A stretch of DNA of 39,967 bases from Desulfosporosinus sp. (GCA_031292095.1 JARLHU010000089.1:1-39967), one strand, 5' to 3'; shown: positions 1 to 8,631, counted from the stretch's first letter. A program made the numbers and translations. The notes: generated from the letters alone by a model not told the origin.

Positions 1-2364
1 ACTCATGAAGTCGGGCATCCATTTCTCATAATCTGCAAGAGGCCCCTGATCTGGAGTACTAAAATGAAGGAACGAGCGGATGGTACTACCGACATCGCTG
101 ATTGTACTTGTAACTGTTGACATCATGCTTTTTATACCGTTGACGAACCCCTGAATCATATCTTTACCCCATTCAAGTGCTTCCCCTGGTAAGGCTGTAA
201 TCCAATCAATGGCTGATGAGATACCGTTTACTATGGCATCCTTGACGCTTGGAATAGTTGTCATTACACCATCTTTCATAAAGGTGAACATATCGGCAGC
301 TATATTTTTGAGGTTCTGTGGAAGTTCTTTAAACCAGTTAATTAGTCCATTCCAGATATCTATGGCCCCTTGGACGATATTACCCCAAAGGTCAGTTACC
401 CAAGTCTGAAAGTCTGTCCAAGCTGTGGTCGCAGTGGTTTTTATTCCAGTCCACAAATTCTCAAAGAAAGTCTCTATTTCATTCCAAACAGTCTCCGCTA
501 TGGTTTTTATATCATCCCACTCAGTCTTTAAAAATTCCGATATGACTTGAATGGTTCCTATAAATATTTGCTGTATGCCTTTCCATATCAAATCAAAGGC
601 AGCACTTAAATTATTGAGTATTTTCTCGGCATCTATTTTCATCTGAGTGAAGTTACCCGTTACCAAGTCCAGAATGAGCAATACTGCCCCTAGAACAATG
701 TTTTTTATTGCTGTCCATTCCCCAAGAAAGATATTTTTAATGCCTTCAATAATGGTGGAGATGCCGTCTTTCATTGAATTCCAAAGAATTATAAACCCAC
801 TAGCAAACGGAGTGACTATAGCCATTACTCCGGCAACCAGCCCATTCAAAATGCTTGAGACACTGGTTTTTATTCCATCCCCGACGTTTTCAGTGGTCGT
901 TTTTATTCCATCCCAATGGTTAGCGAAGAATGAACCGATACCATTCCATGCATTTTTCAAAGTGCTCGTTGCTGAATTCCAAGTACTTGAAAAGAAACTT
1001 CCAATGTCTGCGAAGGTTTGTTTTATGGATGCCCACAACTCTTGAGCTTTGGCTTTAATTGTGTCCCAATTTTTGTATATCTCATATCCTGCAAATGCGA
1101 TCAAACCAATAGCAGCAATAACTGCAAGTACAGGTGCGATTAAGCTTCCAAACGAAAGGCCAACACCACTCATTATCATACTTAGTGGACCAAATGCAGC
1201 CGCTAGAGTATTTACTGCACTGGCTCCACCAACCAAAGTCCCCAGTAATGCAGTTATTGAAAGTATTGCAGCTGTAAAATTTGGATTCTGCTTAATGAAA
1301 TCAGCTAAAGGTATTACGATTTTGGCAAAAGCTTGTGCTAGTTGAGCTAATATGGGCAGTAAAGCCGTACCAATAGCAGTTTTGGCCGAGTTCATTTGGT
1401 TCTCCATCTGCTTCATTTGCCCAGAATAAGTTCCAAGTTGACCTTGTGCAGAACCTCCGAATCGATCATTCAACCTTTGCTGAACATCAGCCATAGAAAT
1501 AGTAGCATCTTCACTATTACCAAGCTGTTTTACTTCTTCTTTGGATAATATCCCTAGACTTACAAGTGCTTTTGCTTTTCCATGGTAAGCATCTGCAACA
1601 AGATTCGCAGCATCACTTAAAGATGTATTTTGCCCTGCAGCTACATCTGCAATTGTTCCTTCCATGCTCAAAGCTTTAGAAGCACTAATTCCCTTCTCAG
1701 TCAGAACTTGTAGAGCTTCTTTGGCCTCTCCACCGGAAAAAGTGGACATCTTGGTTATCGATGATGTGAAATCCTTAATGTCTTTGCTTGCTCCCGATGC
1801 TGATTCGCCTTGGTTTTCCAGTAATTTTGTTAAACGTTCTGTACTAACTTCAGCTTTTTCTGCAGATCCAACTGCACTTGCTAGGTATGCTCCGGCTGCT
1901 AAACCAACTGTTCCAAAGGCTGTTTTTAGACTGCCAAGATTAAGCCCCATTTTATCGGTTGCTTGCCCAAATAGACTTTGCTTAGTAGAGCCTTCCTCAA
2001 GCAACTGATTCGTTTTATCTAGTTCCGTTTCCATAGTGGAAAGTGCAGTTTTGGCGTTATTCAGCTTAATTTGGAGATCCTGCGTTGCTCTAGCATCGAG
2101 TCCTTTCTTCTCAGCCGAGGTCTGGAATGCTTGCTCAAGAGCCTGTACTTTCTGTTTTTGGAGATCCATTTGTTGGTTCAAGCTATTTGATTTTAATTTA
2201 AGCTGGTCTGTACTATTACCAAAGCCCCCCAGTTCAGCTGAAGCGGCTTTGAATCCAGACTGTACAACGGCAAGTTGTTTATTTATTCCTGATACGCCAT
2301 TCTGAAAGCCAGTGCTGTCCATACTCACTTTGACCGCAAGATTGCCCACTTCTTGGTCTGCCAT
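1..2364 (-). CDS. Phage tail tape measure protein (N-terminal part, cut by window edge)
   Basis: The open frame runs from an ATG at 2364 (MADQEVGNLAVKVS) through base 1 without a stop, about 788 residues, and continues beyond the window. It sets tail length and is packed inside the tail tube. A good AGGTGAG ribosome site precedes the ATG. The N-terminal 120 residues are heptad-rich with many Gln and Lys, followed by a region like the TP901-type tape measure core (TMP repeats with FGG, GxxS and TKL segments), a hydrophobic Ala/Leu/Ile stretch at roughly residues 330-420 likely to be membrane-active, and then repeated W..I..(T/F)..W units typical of tape measures. It lies directly downstream of the tail-assembly chaperone pair, as in other siphophages. 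Short plus-strand ORFs across this region are antisense shadows. Confidence 0.93.
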   Translation of the reverse strand, partial: MADQEVGNLAVKVSMDSTGFQNGVSGINKQLAVVQSGFKAASAELGGFGNSTDQLKLKSNSLNQQMDLQKQKVQALEQAFQTSAEKKGLDARATQDLQIKLNNAKTALSTMETELDKTNQLLEEGSTKQSLFGQATDKMGLNLGSLKTAFGTVGLAAGAYLASAVGSAEKAEVSTERLTKLLENQGESASGASKDIKDFTSSITKMSTFSGGEAKEALQVLTEKGISASKALSMEGTIADVAAGQNTSLSDAANLVADAYHGKAKALVSLGILSKEEVKQLGNSEDATISMADVQQRLNDRFGGSAQGQLGTYSGQMKQMENQMNSAKTAIGTALLPILAQLAQAFAKIVIPLADFIKQNPNFTAAILSITALLGTLVGGASAVNTLAAAFGPLSMIMSGVGLSFGSLIAPVLAVIAAIGLIAFAGYEIYKNWDTIKAKAQELWASIKQTFADIGSFFSSTWNSATSTLKNAWNGIGSFFANHWDGIKTTTENVGDGIKTSVSSILNGLVAGVMAIVTPFASGFIILWNSMKDGISTIIEGIKNIFLGEWTAIKNIVLGAVLLILDLVTGNFTQMKIDAEKILNNLSAAFDLIWKGIQQIFIGTIQVISEFLKTEWDDIKTIAETVWNEIETFFENLWTGIKTTATTAWTDFQTWVTDLWGNIVQGAIDIWNGLINWFKELPQNLKNIAADMFTFMKDGVMTTIPSVKDAIVNGISSAIDWITALPGEALEWGKDMIQGFVNGIKSMMSTVTSTISDVGSTIRSFLHFSTPDQGPLADYEKWMPDFMS

Positions 2365-2384
2365 TTATCTCACCTCACTTTCAC

Positions 2385-2573
2385 CTAAAAGACCTGATCA
2401 ATAAAACCATGTTTATTGCTTTCTTCTTTTGTAGCTTTGAAAATCAATAAGTCAAAATAATAAAAGAAATCCATCTCATCAATGTCATTGAGCGTCCATC
2501 CTTGCTCAATCAATTGGAGGTAGACTTCTTTTAAAAAATTAGATGGGGACATAGTTTCGTTATCTACGCCCCC
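2385..2573 (-). CDS. Frameshift extension of tail assembly chaperone (gpT-like)
   Basis: This is the -1 frame continuation of the chaperone gene. The upstream frame ends in GGG GCG TAG. A GGGGG run at 2569-2573 lets tRNA-Gly on GGG slip back one base, and the ribosome would then read GGC GTA GAT AAC and continue about 60 codons to the stop at 2385-2387. The extension is acidic and aromatic (DIDEMDFFYYFDLL) and ends about 20 bases before the tape measure start. The only in-frame ATG (MSPSNFLKEV) has no ribosome site, which argues that the segment is made only by frameshifting. The known parallel is lambda gpG/gpGT, conserved in siphophages; the slip site is inferred. Confidence 0.65.
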   Translation of the reverse strand, partial: GGVDNETMSPSNFLKEVYLQLIEQGWTLNDIDEMDFFYYFDLLIFKATKEESNKHGFIDQVF

Positions 2574-2860
2574 GTCTGTCCGTTTGGGAATTGTTCAAGT
2601 TTTGCTCCTACCGAGCCTACTACGTTATTGAGACAACTCATGATTGTCGGTAATAATTTATCGGCATCAAGTCCATCATAAACATCATCGATAGTAAATT
2701 GTCCGGCGTATAAATCAACGACATAACCCACTAGGTTGTCAAACTCTGAAGATTTAATATTATTGAAATCCGTCTTTTCAGTCATCTCGATGGCCTTGCG
2801 TACCATTCTTGCCTTAGGTACAGGTGCAATATATGTTTTATCGTTAAGTATTAATTCCAT
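2564..2860 (-). CDS. Phage tail assembly chaperone (gpG-like)
   Basis: A 98-residue protein with an ATG start and a GGAGG ribosome site 7 bases upstream. Phage genes at this position, between the major tail protein and the tape measure, encode soluble chaperones that coat the tape measure before the tail tube polymerises. The sequence is small, mostly helical and acidic in the middle, with a phage tail assembly chaperone look (LILNDKTYIAPVPKARMVRK at the start, then a long helix). It ends in a G-rich stop context suited to a -1 frameshift into the overlapping downstream frame (2385-2573). The family assignment rests mainly on gene order, size and the frameshift arrangement. Confidence 0.82.
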   Translation of the reverse strand: MELILNDKTYIAPVPKARMVRKAIEMTEKTDFNNIKSSEFDNLVGYVVDLYAGQFTIDDVYDGLDADKLLPTIMSCLNNVVGSVGAKLEQFPNGQTGA

Positions 2861-2880
2861 TCTATTTCCTCCATTTTTTA

Positions 2881-2901
2881 AAGAGGGGACTTGCCCCTCT
2901 T
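2881..2901 (-). terminator. Hairpin between major tail protein and chaperone genes
   Basis: AAGAGGGG and CCCCTCTT form a perfect 8-bp stem around a 5-base loop, in the 57-base gap after the major tail gene. On the minus strand only a short TTT follows, so it may be a weak (leaky) terminator that lowers expression of the chaperone and tape measure relative to the tail tube, or an mRNA-stabilising stem. Confidence 0.5.
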
Positions 2902-2917
2902 GTATTTGTTCTATTTA

Positions 2918-3802
2918 TTAAGCCCCTGTAGTCCAACTGGCGACTGTATTTGCTACTAACTTCTGACCATAAATGTCCTGTACATCTACATCGGCAACAG
3001 CAATATGAAGAGTCGATGCTGTCAGAGCACTTGATGGTGTAAGTGTCACAATTTTATTACTGCTATCTATTGCCAGCGTTCCTGCCACAACTGCTCCTGT
3101 AGAAGAATTAATCACCATAAAATTATTAACCGACAATTGCCCTGACAAAATTGCATTACTGTAAGTCCAAGAAATAATTGGTGCGCTCTTGGAAACACCA
3201 GTGGCTCCCTGAATTGGTACAGCAGTACAAGTCAGAGGTGATGGAGTTGATTCAACAGCATTAAACCAGTTCGTTCCTAATGTTGATACATAGGTGGTCA
3301 TATCTGTATCCGTTTGTTTAATCCAAGCTGCATCAAAGACACGCCTTAAAAACATACCTTTGAGTTTTGGAGTTTGGAAGGTAACTTTATCTTCCCGAGT
3401 TTTAAAATCTTGTTCGACTTCTGCAAACAGTCCTTTTAAAAGCCATATATATCGATATCCACCATTACTCTTTAGCGCCTTAAATCCAACCGCAACATAG
3501 GGAGCAATGTCTGTACTTTTTCGTATAATTACACCGCCAGTTATGATGTGACCTAGTAAATCTGCCTGAACTTCCATTGGTACATCCTGGGGATTGAGTT
3601 CCAGATCAATTTTTCCTATTGTAGAAGCTACATCTGATGGCCCATCATCCGCAAATAAAACCTCCGTCGAAGCATTAGGGTTTATTTTTGCTTCAATAGC
3701 TGGTGCTATCGTTTGAACTGTTCCGTAGACAATCCCACCTAAGGTATCGCTGGTTAATTTGGCATAAACTAAATTAGATAATCCGATTACTGTTCCTGAC
3801 AA
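2918..3802 (-). CDS. Phage major tail tube protein with C-terminal Ig-like domain
   Basis: A 294-residue protein starting at TTG 3802 (MSGTVIGLSNLVYAKLTSDT) behind a GGGGGAAAAG ribosome site. Residues 1-195 match the phage major tail protein (phi13/TP901 type) that polymerises as hexamers into the tail tube: early 'LSNLVYAKL', 'QVDLLGHIIT'-like and 'APYVAVGFKALKSNGGYRYIWLLKG' segments. Residues 200-294 form a bacterial Ig-like (Big_5-type) fold with 'GATGVSKSAPIISWTYS' and 'NKIVTLTPSSALTASTLHIA', expected to decorate the outside of the tube and perhaps bind cell-surface sugars. The position upstream of the chaperone pair and downstream of the completion proteins fits. Confidence 0.9.
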   Translation of the reverse strand: MSGTVIGLSNLVYAKLTSDTLGGIVYGTVQTIAPAIEAKINPNASTEVLFADDGPSDVASTIGKIDLELNPQDVPMEVQADLLGHIITGGVIIRKSTDIAPYVAVGFKALKSNGGYRYIWLLKGLFAEVEQDFKTREDKVTFQTPKLKGMFLRRVFDAAWIKQTDTDMTTYVSTLGTNWFNAVESTPSPLTCTAVPIQGATGVSKSAPIISWTYSNAILSGQLSVNNFMVINSSTGAVVAGTLAIDSSNKIVTLTPSSALTASTLHIAVADVDVQDIYGQKLVANTVASWTTGA

Positions 3803-3816
3803 TTTCTTTTCCCCCT

Positions 3817-4137
3817 TTAATTATAATAAGAAAAGCGCATAGCCTTATGAAAAATGAGCGTGTCAAACTCAATAAGGTCTTGCGCTGTTGTGCGGATAAA
3901 TCCTGCCGCTTCCATATTCGATTTAACCTGATCGACAAGTGATGAGTAATCATTTTTTGACCATACATCCACCTGAACATAAAAACCTGTGACTATTTCA
4001 ATATCATCAGCAAATTGTTCACTTTGTTCGTTATAGCAAAAGAATGTAATGTAAGGCGTTAATTTACCTGAATACACTTGCCAAGATACTGGAACACCTA
4101 GAGATTTGAGAGCATTTACAATTAAGCTATTCTTCAT
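3817..4137 (-). CDS. Phage tail completion/terminator-type protein
   Basis: A 106-residue protein whose ATG at 4137 overlaps the stop of the gene upstream (ATGA). Size and gene order (after the HK97 gp10-like gene, before the tail tube) fit the tail terminator or DUF3168/gpU-like proteins that cap the tail tube at the head-proximal end. The sequence is alpha/beta with a central 'FYVQVDVWSKNDYSSLVDQV' segment, typical of that fold (strand followed by a helix). The family is inferred from synteny and this segment. Confidence 0.75.
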   Translation of the reverse strand: MKNSLIVNALKSLGVPVSWQVYSGKLTPYITFFCYNEQSEQFADDIEIVTGFYVQVDVWSKNDYSSLVDQVKSNMEAAGFIRTTAQDLIEFDTLIFHKAMRFSYYN

Positions 4138-4520
4138 GATCCAAATGCCTCTGCAATGGTCTGCTTCATAATTTCCAGTACATCCTTTTTCTTGTGTTCA
4201 TAGGAAATCTGTACAAACGGCTTGGCTGGCATTTTACTTGTACCCCATTCAAGAAATTTAGCTCTCCAATTTGTCTCTTTTCCTGGCCCAATCTCAATGT
4301 ATTTAATGCCATCCTTAGATTTGACACCAGATATTTTAATGTTGTCTCGAATATGTAGATGGTCAATTGAACTCGCATTAACAAGACTCTTCATTTCATC
4401 TGCAATTGGTTGAGCTGCTGCTTTGAGTGCTTTATTTTCCACACGTCCGGCTTTATCACTCATTTGCTGAAGCTTATTTAATAATTCATCCAATCCTGAT
4501 AGTTCAATTTCAGCCGCCAT
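4134..4520 (-). CDS. HK97 gp10-like phage protein
   Basis: A 128-residue protein. The start is set at ATG 4520 (MAAEIELSGLDELLNKLQ) because AGGTG lies 7 bases upstream and the ATG overlaps the end of the head-closure gene; a longer reading frame to 4577 lacks this support. The opening 'LSGLDELLNKLQQMSDK' helix followed by an 'ALKAAAQPIADEMKSLV' helix and a C-terminal 'AKPFVQISYEHKKKDVLEIMK' is the typical HK97 gp10 pattern (Phage tail protein, HK97-gp10_like). It acts in head-tail or tail completion. The ATGA overlap with the next gene shows translational coupling. Confidence 0.87.
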   Translation of the reverse strand: MAAEIELSGLDELLNKLQQMSDKAGRVENKALKAAAQPIADEMKSLVNASSIDHLHIRDNIKISGVKSKDGIKYIEIGPGKETNWRAKFLEWGTSKMPAKPFVQISYEHKKKDVLEIMKQTIAEAFGS

Positions 4521-4854
4521 TTTGCAACACCTGCCATGTATGGATTTCCAACCACATTCTTCGACCATCAAGATCAATAGGTGGTACTTTCACTTCAAAT
4601 GTTTCAGAACCTTCCACAATTCTCATCCCCGCTTTGATGCCTTCACAGTAACGAATCGTAAACAAGACATCACTTTCGGCTTGTACTGCTGCTGCCTGAT
4701 AAAACAATTTCCCTTTAAGACCACTTCGTTTTGCATAGACAGTCATAAGCGACTGCCAATCTTCAAGGGGACTGCCATTGTCATCCGTCTGATCAGCAGT
4801 GGCATTATATTGGATTAGGATCTTATGAATCAAATCGCCAACATTTATGTTCAT
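4510..4854 (-). CDS. Phage head closure / head-tail adaptor protein (SPP1 gp16-like)
   Basis: A 114-residue protein, ATG at 4854, overlapping the end of the upstream connector gene. The order 'MNINVGDLIHKILIQYN', 'GSPLEDWQSLMTVYAKRSGLKGKLFYQAA' and 'VLFTIRYCEGIKAGMRIV' follows the head-tail joining (PF05521) layout: an N-terminal 'rd.ri.iq' strand, a W-containing loop, 'WA.i.pl.G.e' and 'i.iRy..gi....ri'. These proteins close the portal channel and dock the tail. Position between connector and gp10 is canonical. Confidence 0.88.
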   Translation of the reverse strand: MNINVGDLIHKILIQYNATADQTDDNGSPLEDWQSLMTVYAKRSGLKGKLFYQAAAVQAESDVLFTIRYCEGIKAGMRIVEGSETFEVKVPPIDLDGRRMWLEIHTWQVLQNGG

Positions 4855-5144
4855 GCTGTCACCATCTGCAATGCTTTGCCATGAAGTTGACCAACGAGAC
4901 TTTTAACTCCGATATCATTGTCTGAAATGCTACCCATTTGCCCTGGATCATCAAACCATCTAACAAGTAAAGCTGAAGCAAGCATTTTTGCTGTCGGGTC
5001 AATTGGATTATCTGCTGACCAATCATGGCCTGTCGCTGTTTTTATAAAGTCATCAACGAATGGGAGTAAAATGTTCAACTGCGGATAGTCATCAGGATTT
5101 ACAAGTCGCAACATGTTAGCCGCTTCCTGAGGTATTAATATCAC
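4851..5144 (-). CDS. Phage head-tail connector protein (HK97 gp6-like)
   Basis: A 97-residue helical protein with a GTG start at 5144 behind AGGCGGTG. The pattern 'DDYPQLNILLPFVDDFIKTATGHDW' followed by 'PTAKMLASALLVRWFDDPGQMG' is that of the Phage_connect_1 / DUF3199-like family (HK97 gp6, SPP1 gp15). It forms a ring beneath the portal. It is the first gene after the strong post-capsid terminator, and its stop overlaps the start of the head-closure gene. Confidence 0.87.
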   Translation of the reverse strand: MILIPQEAANMLRLVNPDDYPQLNILLPFVDDFIKTATGHDWSADNPIDPTAKMLASALLVRWFDDPGQMGSISDNDIGVKSLVGQLHGKALQMVTA

Positions 5145-5157
5145 ATAATCACCGCCT

Positions 5158-5195
5158 TAAAAAAAGTTCTGCCACCCTGATTAAGAGTGGCAGAA
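5158..5195 (-). terminator. Rho-independent terminator after the capsid gene
   Basis: On the minus strand TTCTGCCAC pairs perfectly with GTGGCAGAA (plus-strand arms 5167-5175 and 5187-5195) around an 11-base loop, followed by C and a run of seven T. It starts 16 bases after the capsid stop and would reduce read-through into the connector and tail genes, a common way to make capsid in excess. Confidence 0.9.
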
Positions 5196-5210
5196 TTACA
5201 ATGGTTAATT

Positions 5211-6485
5211 TCAAGAAGCCTTTGTCAATTTAATAAATGTTTCATTAAGTGCTGGCTTGCCATCTGCAATCAAAATACCTCTATAAATTGTCGATGCGGA
5301 AGTAAATCCAGCTTCTTTTGATGCCTCAATGATTGGATTCTGTGAGAAGTTCATGTAGTAGTAATTAAAAGCCCCAAATAGGATCTCATCATCCGGCATA
5401 TAGTCATCAACAATATATGGATGATTCAAAATTCGAGGTTCAAAACCATTCTGAGGAGCTTGGGTGAATATAGGTCTATTTTGAGAATCCTTAATCTTAA
5501 ACAGAGCAGCCTCCATGTTACTGTTCAAAATCCATTTACCAAAAGGTCGATAGGGAGTTTTGAGCAAGGCACGAACACCAACTAGATCGTCATATCCTAC
5601 AGTCGTAGTAAAAGTAGTAGAGTTGGTTAAACCCCAAGTCACTCCTGTCAAAATACCAGTAGGCTGAGGTTTATTGCCCCCTCCTGGTGTAGGCCCAAGT
5701 CCATTGAGGATAGCATTCTCTACAGCGATAGATAATTGATTGCCGATTTGATTAACGATGTAAGTTTCAAAGGCATCAATTGTCATAACCATTGCGGCTG
5801 CTGAGATTTTCGCATATTTTGCTAATGTATAACCTGCCAAAGAAACGCCAGCAACAGTATCATCACCAAACGTTCCATCCGTTACTTCATCGCTCCATAC
5901 CGCTGCTGTAATTGCATTTGCAACAGGCAAAACCACATTGCCAGGGATGTAAGTCGTTGAAATCAATGGGAACAATACGCTTGTCTGCTGAAGCTTTTCA
6001 ATAATCTTATCGTAGGTCGTGGTAGGAACAGCCGCTCCTCCGCTATTGGTTGCTGTAGTAATAGCACGCTTCTCAACATCAGTTAATTGCTTGCCTTGCA
6101 AACCCTTGAGATAGGCAGAGCGATATTCTGGAAGCATGAACAGTTCACCGCGCATTTCCTCCTGTGGTAAACTGATTACTTCATCTAAACTTCTTTGCTC
6201 TGATCTTGCATTGGGTGCAGTTTGAACTCCTGAAACTCCATAAGTTCCTAGCACATTGAGTTGACCTTGAGGAGCAACAATTTGTCTTTGTTCAGTAGGT
6301 TCTACCGAAGTTTCAGTGGTTGAATCCATCATACTTCTAAGCTCAGAAATCTCTCCGTTAAGGTTTTCCATCTCTGTGTTGATGCTACGAAGTTCATTCA
6401 CCTCATTGGAAGTTTGAGATTTATCAAGGAGTTCCTTTTTTCTTGCCTCTTTTTTAGCGAGCATATCTTGTAATTTCTTTTTCAT
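5211..6485 (-). CDS. Phage major capsid protein, HK97 fold
   Basis: 424 residues. Residues 1-60 are a charged heptad helix (delta/scaffold domain, LQDMLAKKEARKKELLDK), followed by a Gln/Thr-rich linker and the HK97 core: 'LPTTTYDKIIEKLQQTSVLFPLI'-like N-arm/E-loop start at about 150, 'IDAFETYIVNQIGNQLSIAVENAILNG' spine helix region at about 240-265, 'ALLKTPYRPFGKWILNSNMEAALFKIKD' at about 310-335, 'YIVDDYMPDDEILFGAFNYYYM' near 355-380. This is a Phage_capsid (PF05065) protein. The first domain is probably removed by the protease encoded just upstream; the exact cut site cannot be seen. Confidence 0.95.
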   Translation of the reverse strand: MKKKLQDMLAKKEARKKELLDKSQTSNEVNELRSINTEMENLNGEISELRSMMDSTTETSVEPTEQRQIVAPQGQLNVLGTYGVSGVQTAPNARSEQRSLDEVISLPQEEMRGELFMLPEYRSAYLKGLQGKQLTDVEKRAITTATNSGGAAVPTTTYDKIIEKLQQTSVLFPLISTTYIPGNVVLPVANAITAAVWSDEVTDGTFGDDTVAGVSLAGYTLAKYAKISAAAMVMTIDAFETYIVNQIGNQLSIAVENAILNGLGPTPGGGNKPQPTGILTGVTWGLTNSTTFTTTVGYDDLVGVRALLKTPYRPFGKWILNSNMEAALFKIKDSQNRPIFTQAPQNGFEPRILNHPYIVDDYMPDDEILFGAFNYYYMNFSQNPIIEASKEAGFTSASTIYRGILIADGKPALNETFIKLTKAS

Positions 6486-6494
6486 AATTTTATA

Positions 6495-7175
6495 TCATCC
6501 TCTCATTAATATTTGTGTTTTTAGTTTGAGTAATTCTAGATCGTTGTTTCTCTGCTCGTCTTCCAAGCTATCCAGCTTTGACCTAACACTCTCCAGTGTC
6601 TGTTCTGCACTATCCAATGCAGTCTGGCTCCGAGCATCTATATCAGTCCCTTCATAAAAGGGAAATGACACCGCACTAACTTCAATTACCTTAGCAATAT
6701 CGGTAATTGTTCTGGAGGGCATATCGGTATCCAGTCCTGTCCAGACATCTCCAGTACCTTTACGGACAGAAAAAATAAAAGACATCCCATTGATGTCTCC
6801 TCTCGAAATCGCGCTGTATAATGCCTGCGCATCTGTATTCTTTTCTATATCAAGTGTTGCCCTAGTGTTTAACCCCTGATCATCCACTTGTAATTGCAAG
6901 GTTGAATTTGCATTATTATTTCTACTTCGCGCAAGTGGAATTTTAGTGAGATCGTGATTAACACTGAATAAAACATCTGTAAAATCAGTTTTATCAAATG
7001 CGCCTCGCTCAATGGTTTCATTCCACATTCCATAAATGTTAGCAGTTTGTCCGAATACTGCGGCATGCCCTTGAATGATATTTCCTTCAGGTTCTACCTG
7101 TAAGTCAGGCATTGTGAAGGAGCGCATTTCTATACCTTCCTTTAGTGGTTTACGTTGTTTCAACTCTTTGGGCAT
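6495..7175 (-). CDS. HK97-family prohead protease (peptidase S78)
   Basis: 226 residues. The start is placed at ATG 7175 (MPKELKQRKPLKE) because AGGAGGGG lies 9 bases upstream; the ATG at 7202 sits inside the end of the portal gene and lacks a site. Family landmarks are 'IQGHAAVFGQTANIYG', the catalytic His in 'SVNHDLTKIPLARS', and the catalytic Ser in 'DINGMSFIFSV'. It matures the prohead by cleaving capsid N-termini and itself. The last 40 residues form a charged helix. It sits between portal and capsid, the usual order. Confidence 0.94.
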   Translation of the reverse strand: MPKELKQRKPLKEGIEMRSFTMPDLQVEPEGNIIQGHAAVFGQTANIYGMWNETIERGAFDKTDFTDVLFSVNHDLTKIPLARSRNNNANSTLQLQVDDQGLNTRATLDIEKNTDAQALYSAISRGDINGMSFIFSVRKGTGDVWTGLDTDMPSRTITDIAKVIEVSAVSFPFYEGTDIDARSQTALDSAEQTLESVRSKLDSLEDEQRNNDLELLKLKTQILMRG

Positions 7176-7179
7176 TGTA

Positions 7180-8439
7180 TTATTCCCCTCCTGTTTCTTC
7201 ATTTATTTTAGGATCATTGCCTTTGACTTTTAACATCTGATAGGTATTTGCGAGCGAAGCATCAATATAATTAAGGCTCATATGTCTTACATTGCCGCCT
7301 TCATAAGGAGCCATTCCGAACAGAGCAAGTATCTGATTGTCGGTTATAATTCCTCGATCGCCTAATGCTTGGACAAAGGTTATCTTATTTTTGGTGTCCA
7401 TTAATTCAAGGTTCATTTGATAAAACTTTATTTCATGACCAACATCTTGTTCTCTCTGAGAGAAGATCGCATTTGAAAAGGCTTGTCCCATGCCAATGAC
7501 TATTGGCTCTATTGTTTTGTTGTAAAATGCCTGATACTGCTCGTCGTTATATTCACCCTTTAATATAGGAAGAGAAACGCCAAACCATCTGAGCACTTTA
7601 TTTTCTAGAAACTCTAAAGTTGTGCTATCTAAAAGTGCAGGATTTACTTGCAATGGAGTGTATTCCCCTTTTAAATCTGTCGGTAATATGCCAGTCACAC
7701 CATCATCAATCGCCTTTTCAAATCTCAGTCGCTCTGCCTTTTGCTTTTCATCATCCATCAAGGTATTTATTTTGAGTATGCCTCTGACTGAGAGCGTTGT
7801 CTTGATGGCTTTTCCTATGCCTTGGAGAACAATATCATTGGTTTCAAGCACTTTTAATAGTGCGGCATTATCGGGATGACCACTAATCCCTCCACCCATG
7901 ATGTCATTTATGGAATACTTTTTACGCAAGTGGATCATATCTGCATAGGGCAAGGTATAATTGCTTCCATTAAAGAAGTAGAAGCGAACAAAAAGTGTCT
8001 CCGATACATCCTGAAGGAATTCAACTTGAATTGGATTCAATGGATAAAATGCTGTGTAATATCTGTTAACGTTTCCCCTACTGTCTGTCACAAGGTTATA
8101 AACGGGATAAATGAAAGCATTATAATTCAGATAAAGTAGCCAAATTACCTTCTCCAAGAAATCCCTTGTGGTCATTAAACTGTTTGGCGAAAACTTAAAC
8201 AGCCGGTTGAAGTTATCCCCTTTTAATGACGTTGGCAAACCATTGTCATCGATTACCACATGTCGAGGTGTTAACTTACTACATTCCGTTGCGATGCAGT
8301 CAATACACATTTGAACAATATCTGAGGCATAAATGCTTCTGCCAAATTGTGTGAATATTGGTGAATAGCCATCAAGGAACTTGGCAGTCTGCATACCACC
8401 CGATTTCACATTATTATTAAAGAGACTCTGTATAAGCAT
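7180..8439 (-). CDS. Phage portal protein (HK97/lambda-like, PF04860)
   Basis: 419 residues; ATG at 8439 directly after the GGAGGAGG ribosome site inside the end of the preceding small gene. Typical elements are 'SIYASDIVQMCIDCIATECSKL' near residue 35, 'NRLFKFSPNSLMTTRDFLEKVIWLLYLNYNAFIYPV' (the PN...t..fw....l...GNa..... stretch) near 80-115, 'DMIHLRKKYS' near 168, and 'FLENKVLRWFGVSLPILKGEYNDEQYQAFYNKTI' near 282-315. It forms the dodecameric DNA entry ring. Confidence 0.95.
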   Translation of the reverse strand: MLIQSLFNNNVKSGGMQTAKFLDGYSPIFTQFGRSIYASDIVQMCIDCIATECSKLTPRHVVIDDNGLPTSLKGDNFNRLFKFSPNSLMTTRDFLEKVIWLLYLNYNAFIYPVYNLVTDSRGNVNRYYTAFYPLNPIQVEFLQDVSETLFVRFYFFNGSNYTLPYADMIHLRKKYSINDIMGGGISGHPDNAALLKVLETNDIVLQGIGKAIKTTLSVRGILKINTLMDDEKQKAERLRFEKAIDDGVTGILPTDLKGEYTPLQVNPALLDSTTLEFLENKVLRWFGVSLPILKGEYNDEQYQAFYNKTIEPIVIGMGQAFSNAIFSQREQDVGHEIKFYQMNLELMDTKNKITFVQALGDRGIITDNQILALFGMAPYEGGNVRHMSLNYIDASLANTYQMLKVKGNDPKINEETGGE

Positions 8440-8627
8440 TAACCACCTCCTCCCCTCACCATTGCCGATTTAGCAAAAATAAAAGAATATGCCATGAAGC
8501 ACACTCCCAAAATGAAAAACCCTATCGGAATATATACGAGAAATCCTGCAAGAGAAATAAAGATTACTCCAAATATAAAAAGGATATCGTCGATGTATTT
8601 AACCAATTGTTTAATTCTTTCTTTCAA
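8439..8627 (-). CDS. Small phage membrane protein, two TM segments
   Basis: 62 residues with a charged N-terminus (MKERIKQLVKYIDD) and two hydrophobic segments at about residues 15-33 and 36-53, so an integral hairpin membrane protein. It lies between terminase and portal, where many Firmicute phages carry a tiny membrane protein (DUF1056-like). Its Gly-rich tail encodes the ribosome site for the portal, and its stop overlaps the portal start, so it is translated in the same message. Function unknown; the family name is a guess from position. Confidence 0.72.
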   Translation of the reverse strand: MKERIKQLVKYIDDILFIFGVIFISLAGFLVYIPIGFFILGVCFMAYSFIFAKSAMVRGGGG

Positions 8628-8631
8628 AGCA

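Noticed and set aside
209..2305. Plus-strand open frames across the tape measure region
   Set aside because: They are antisense to a long continuous tape measure frame and lack ribosome sites.
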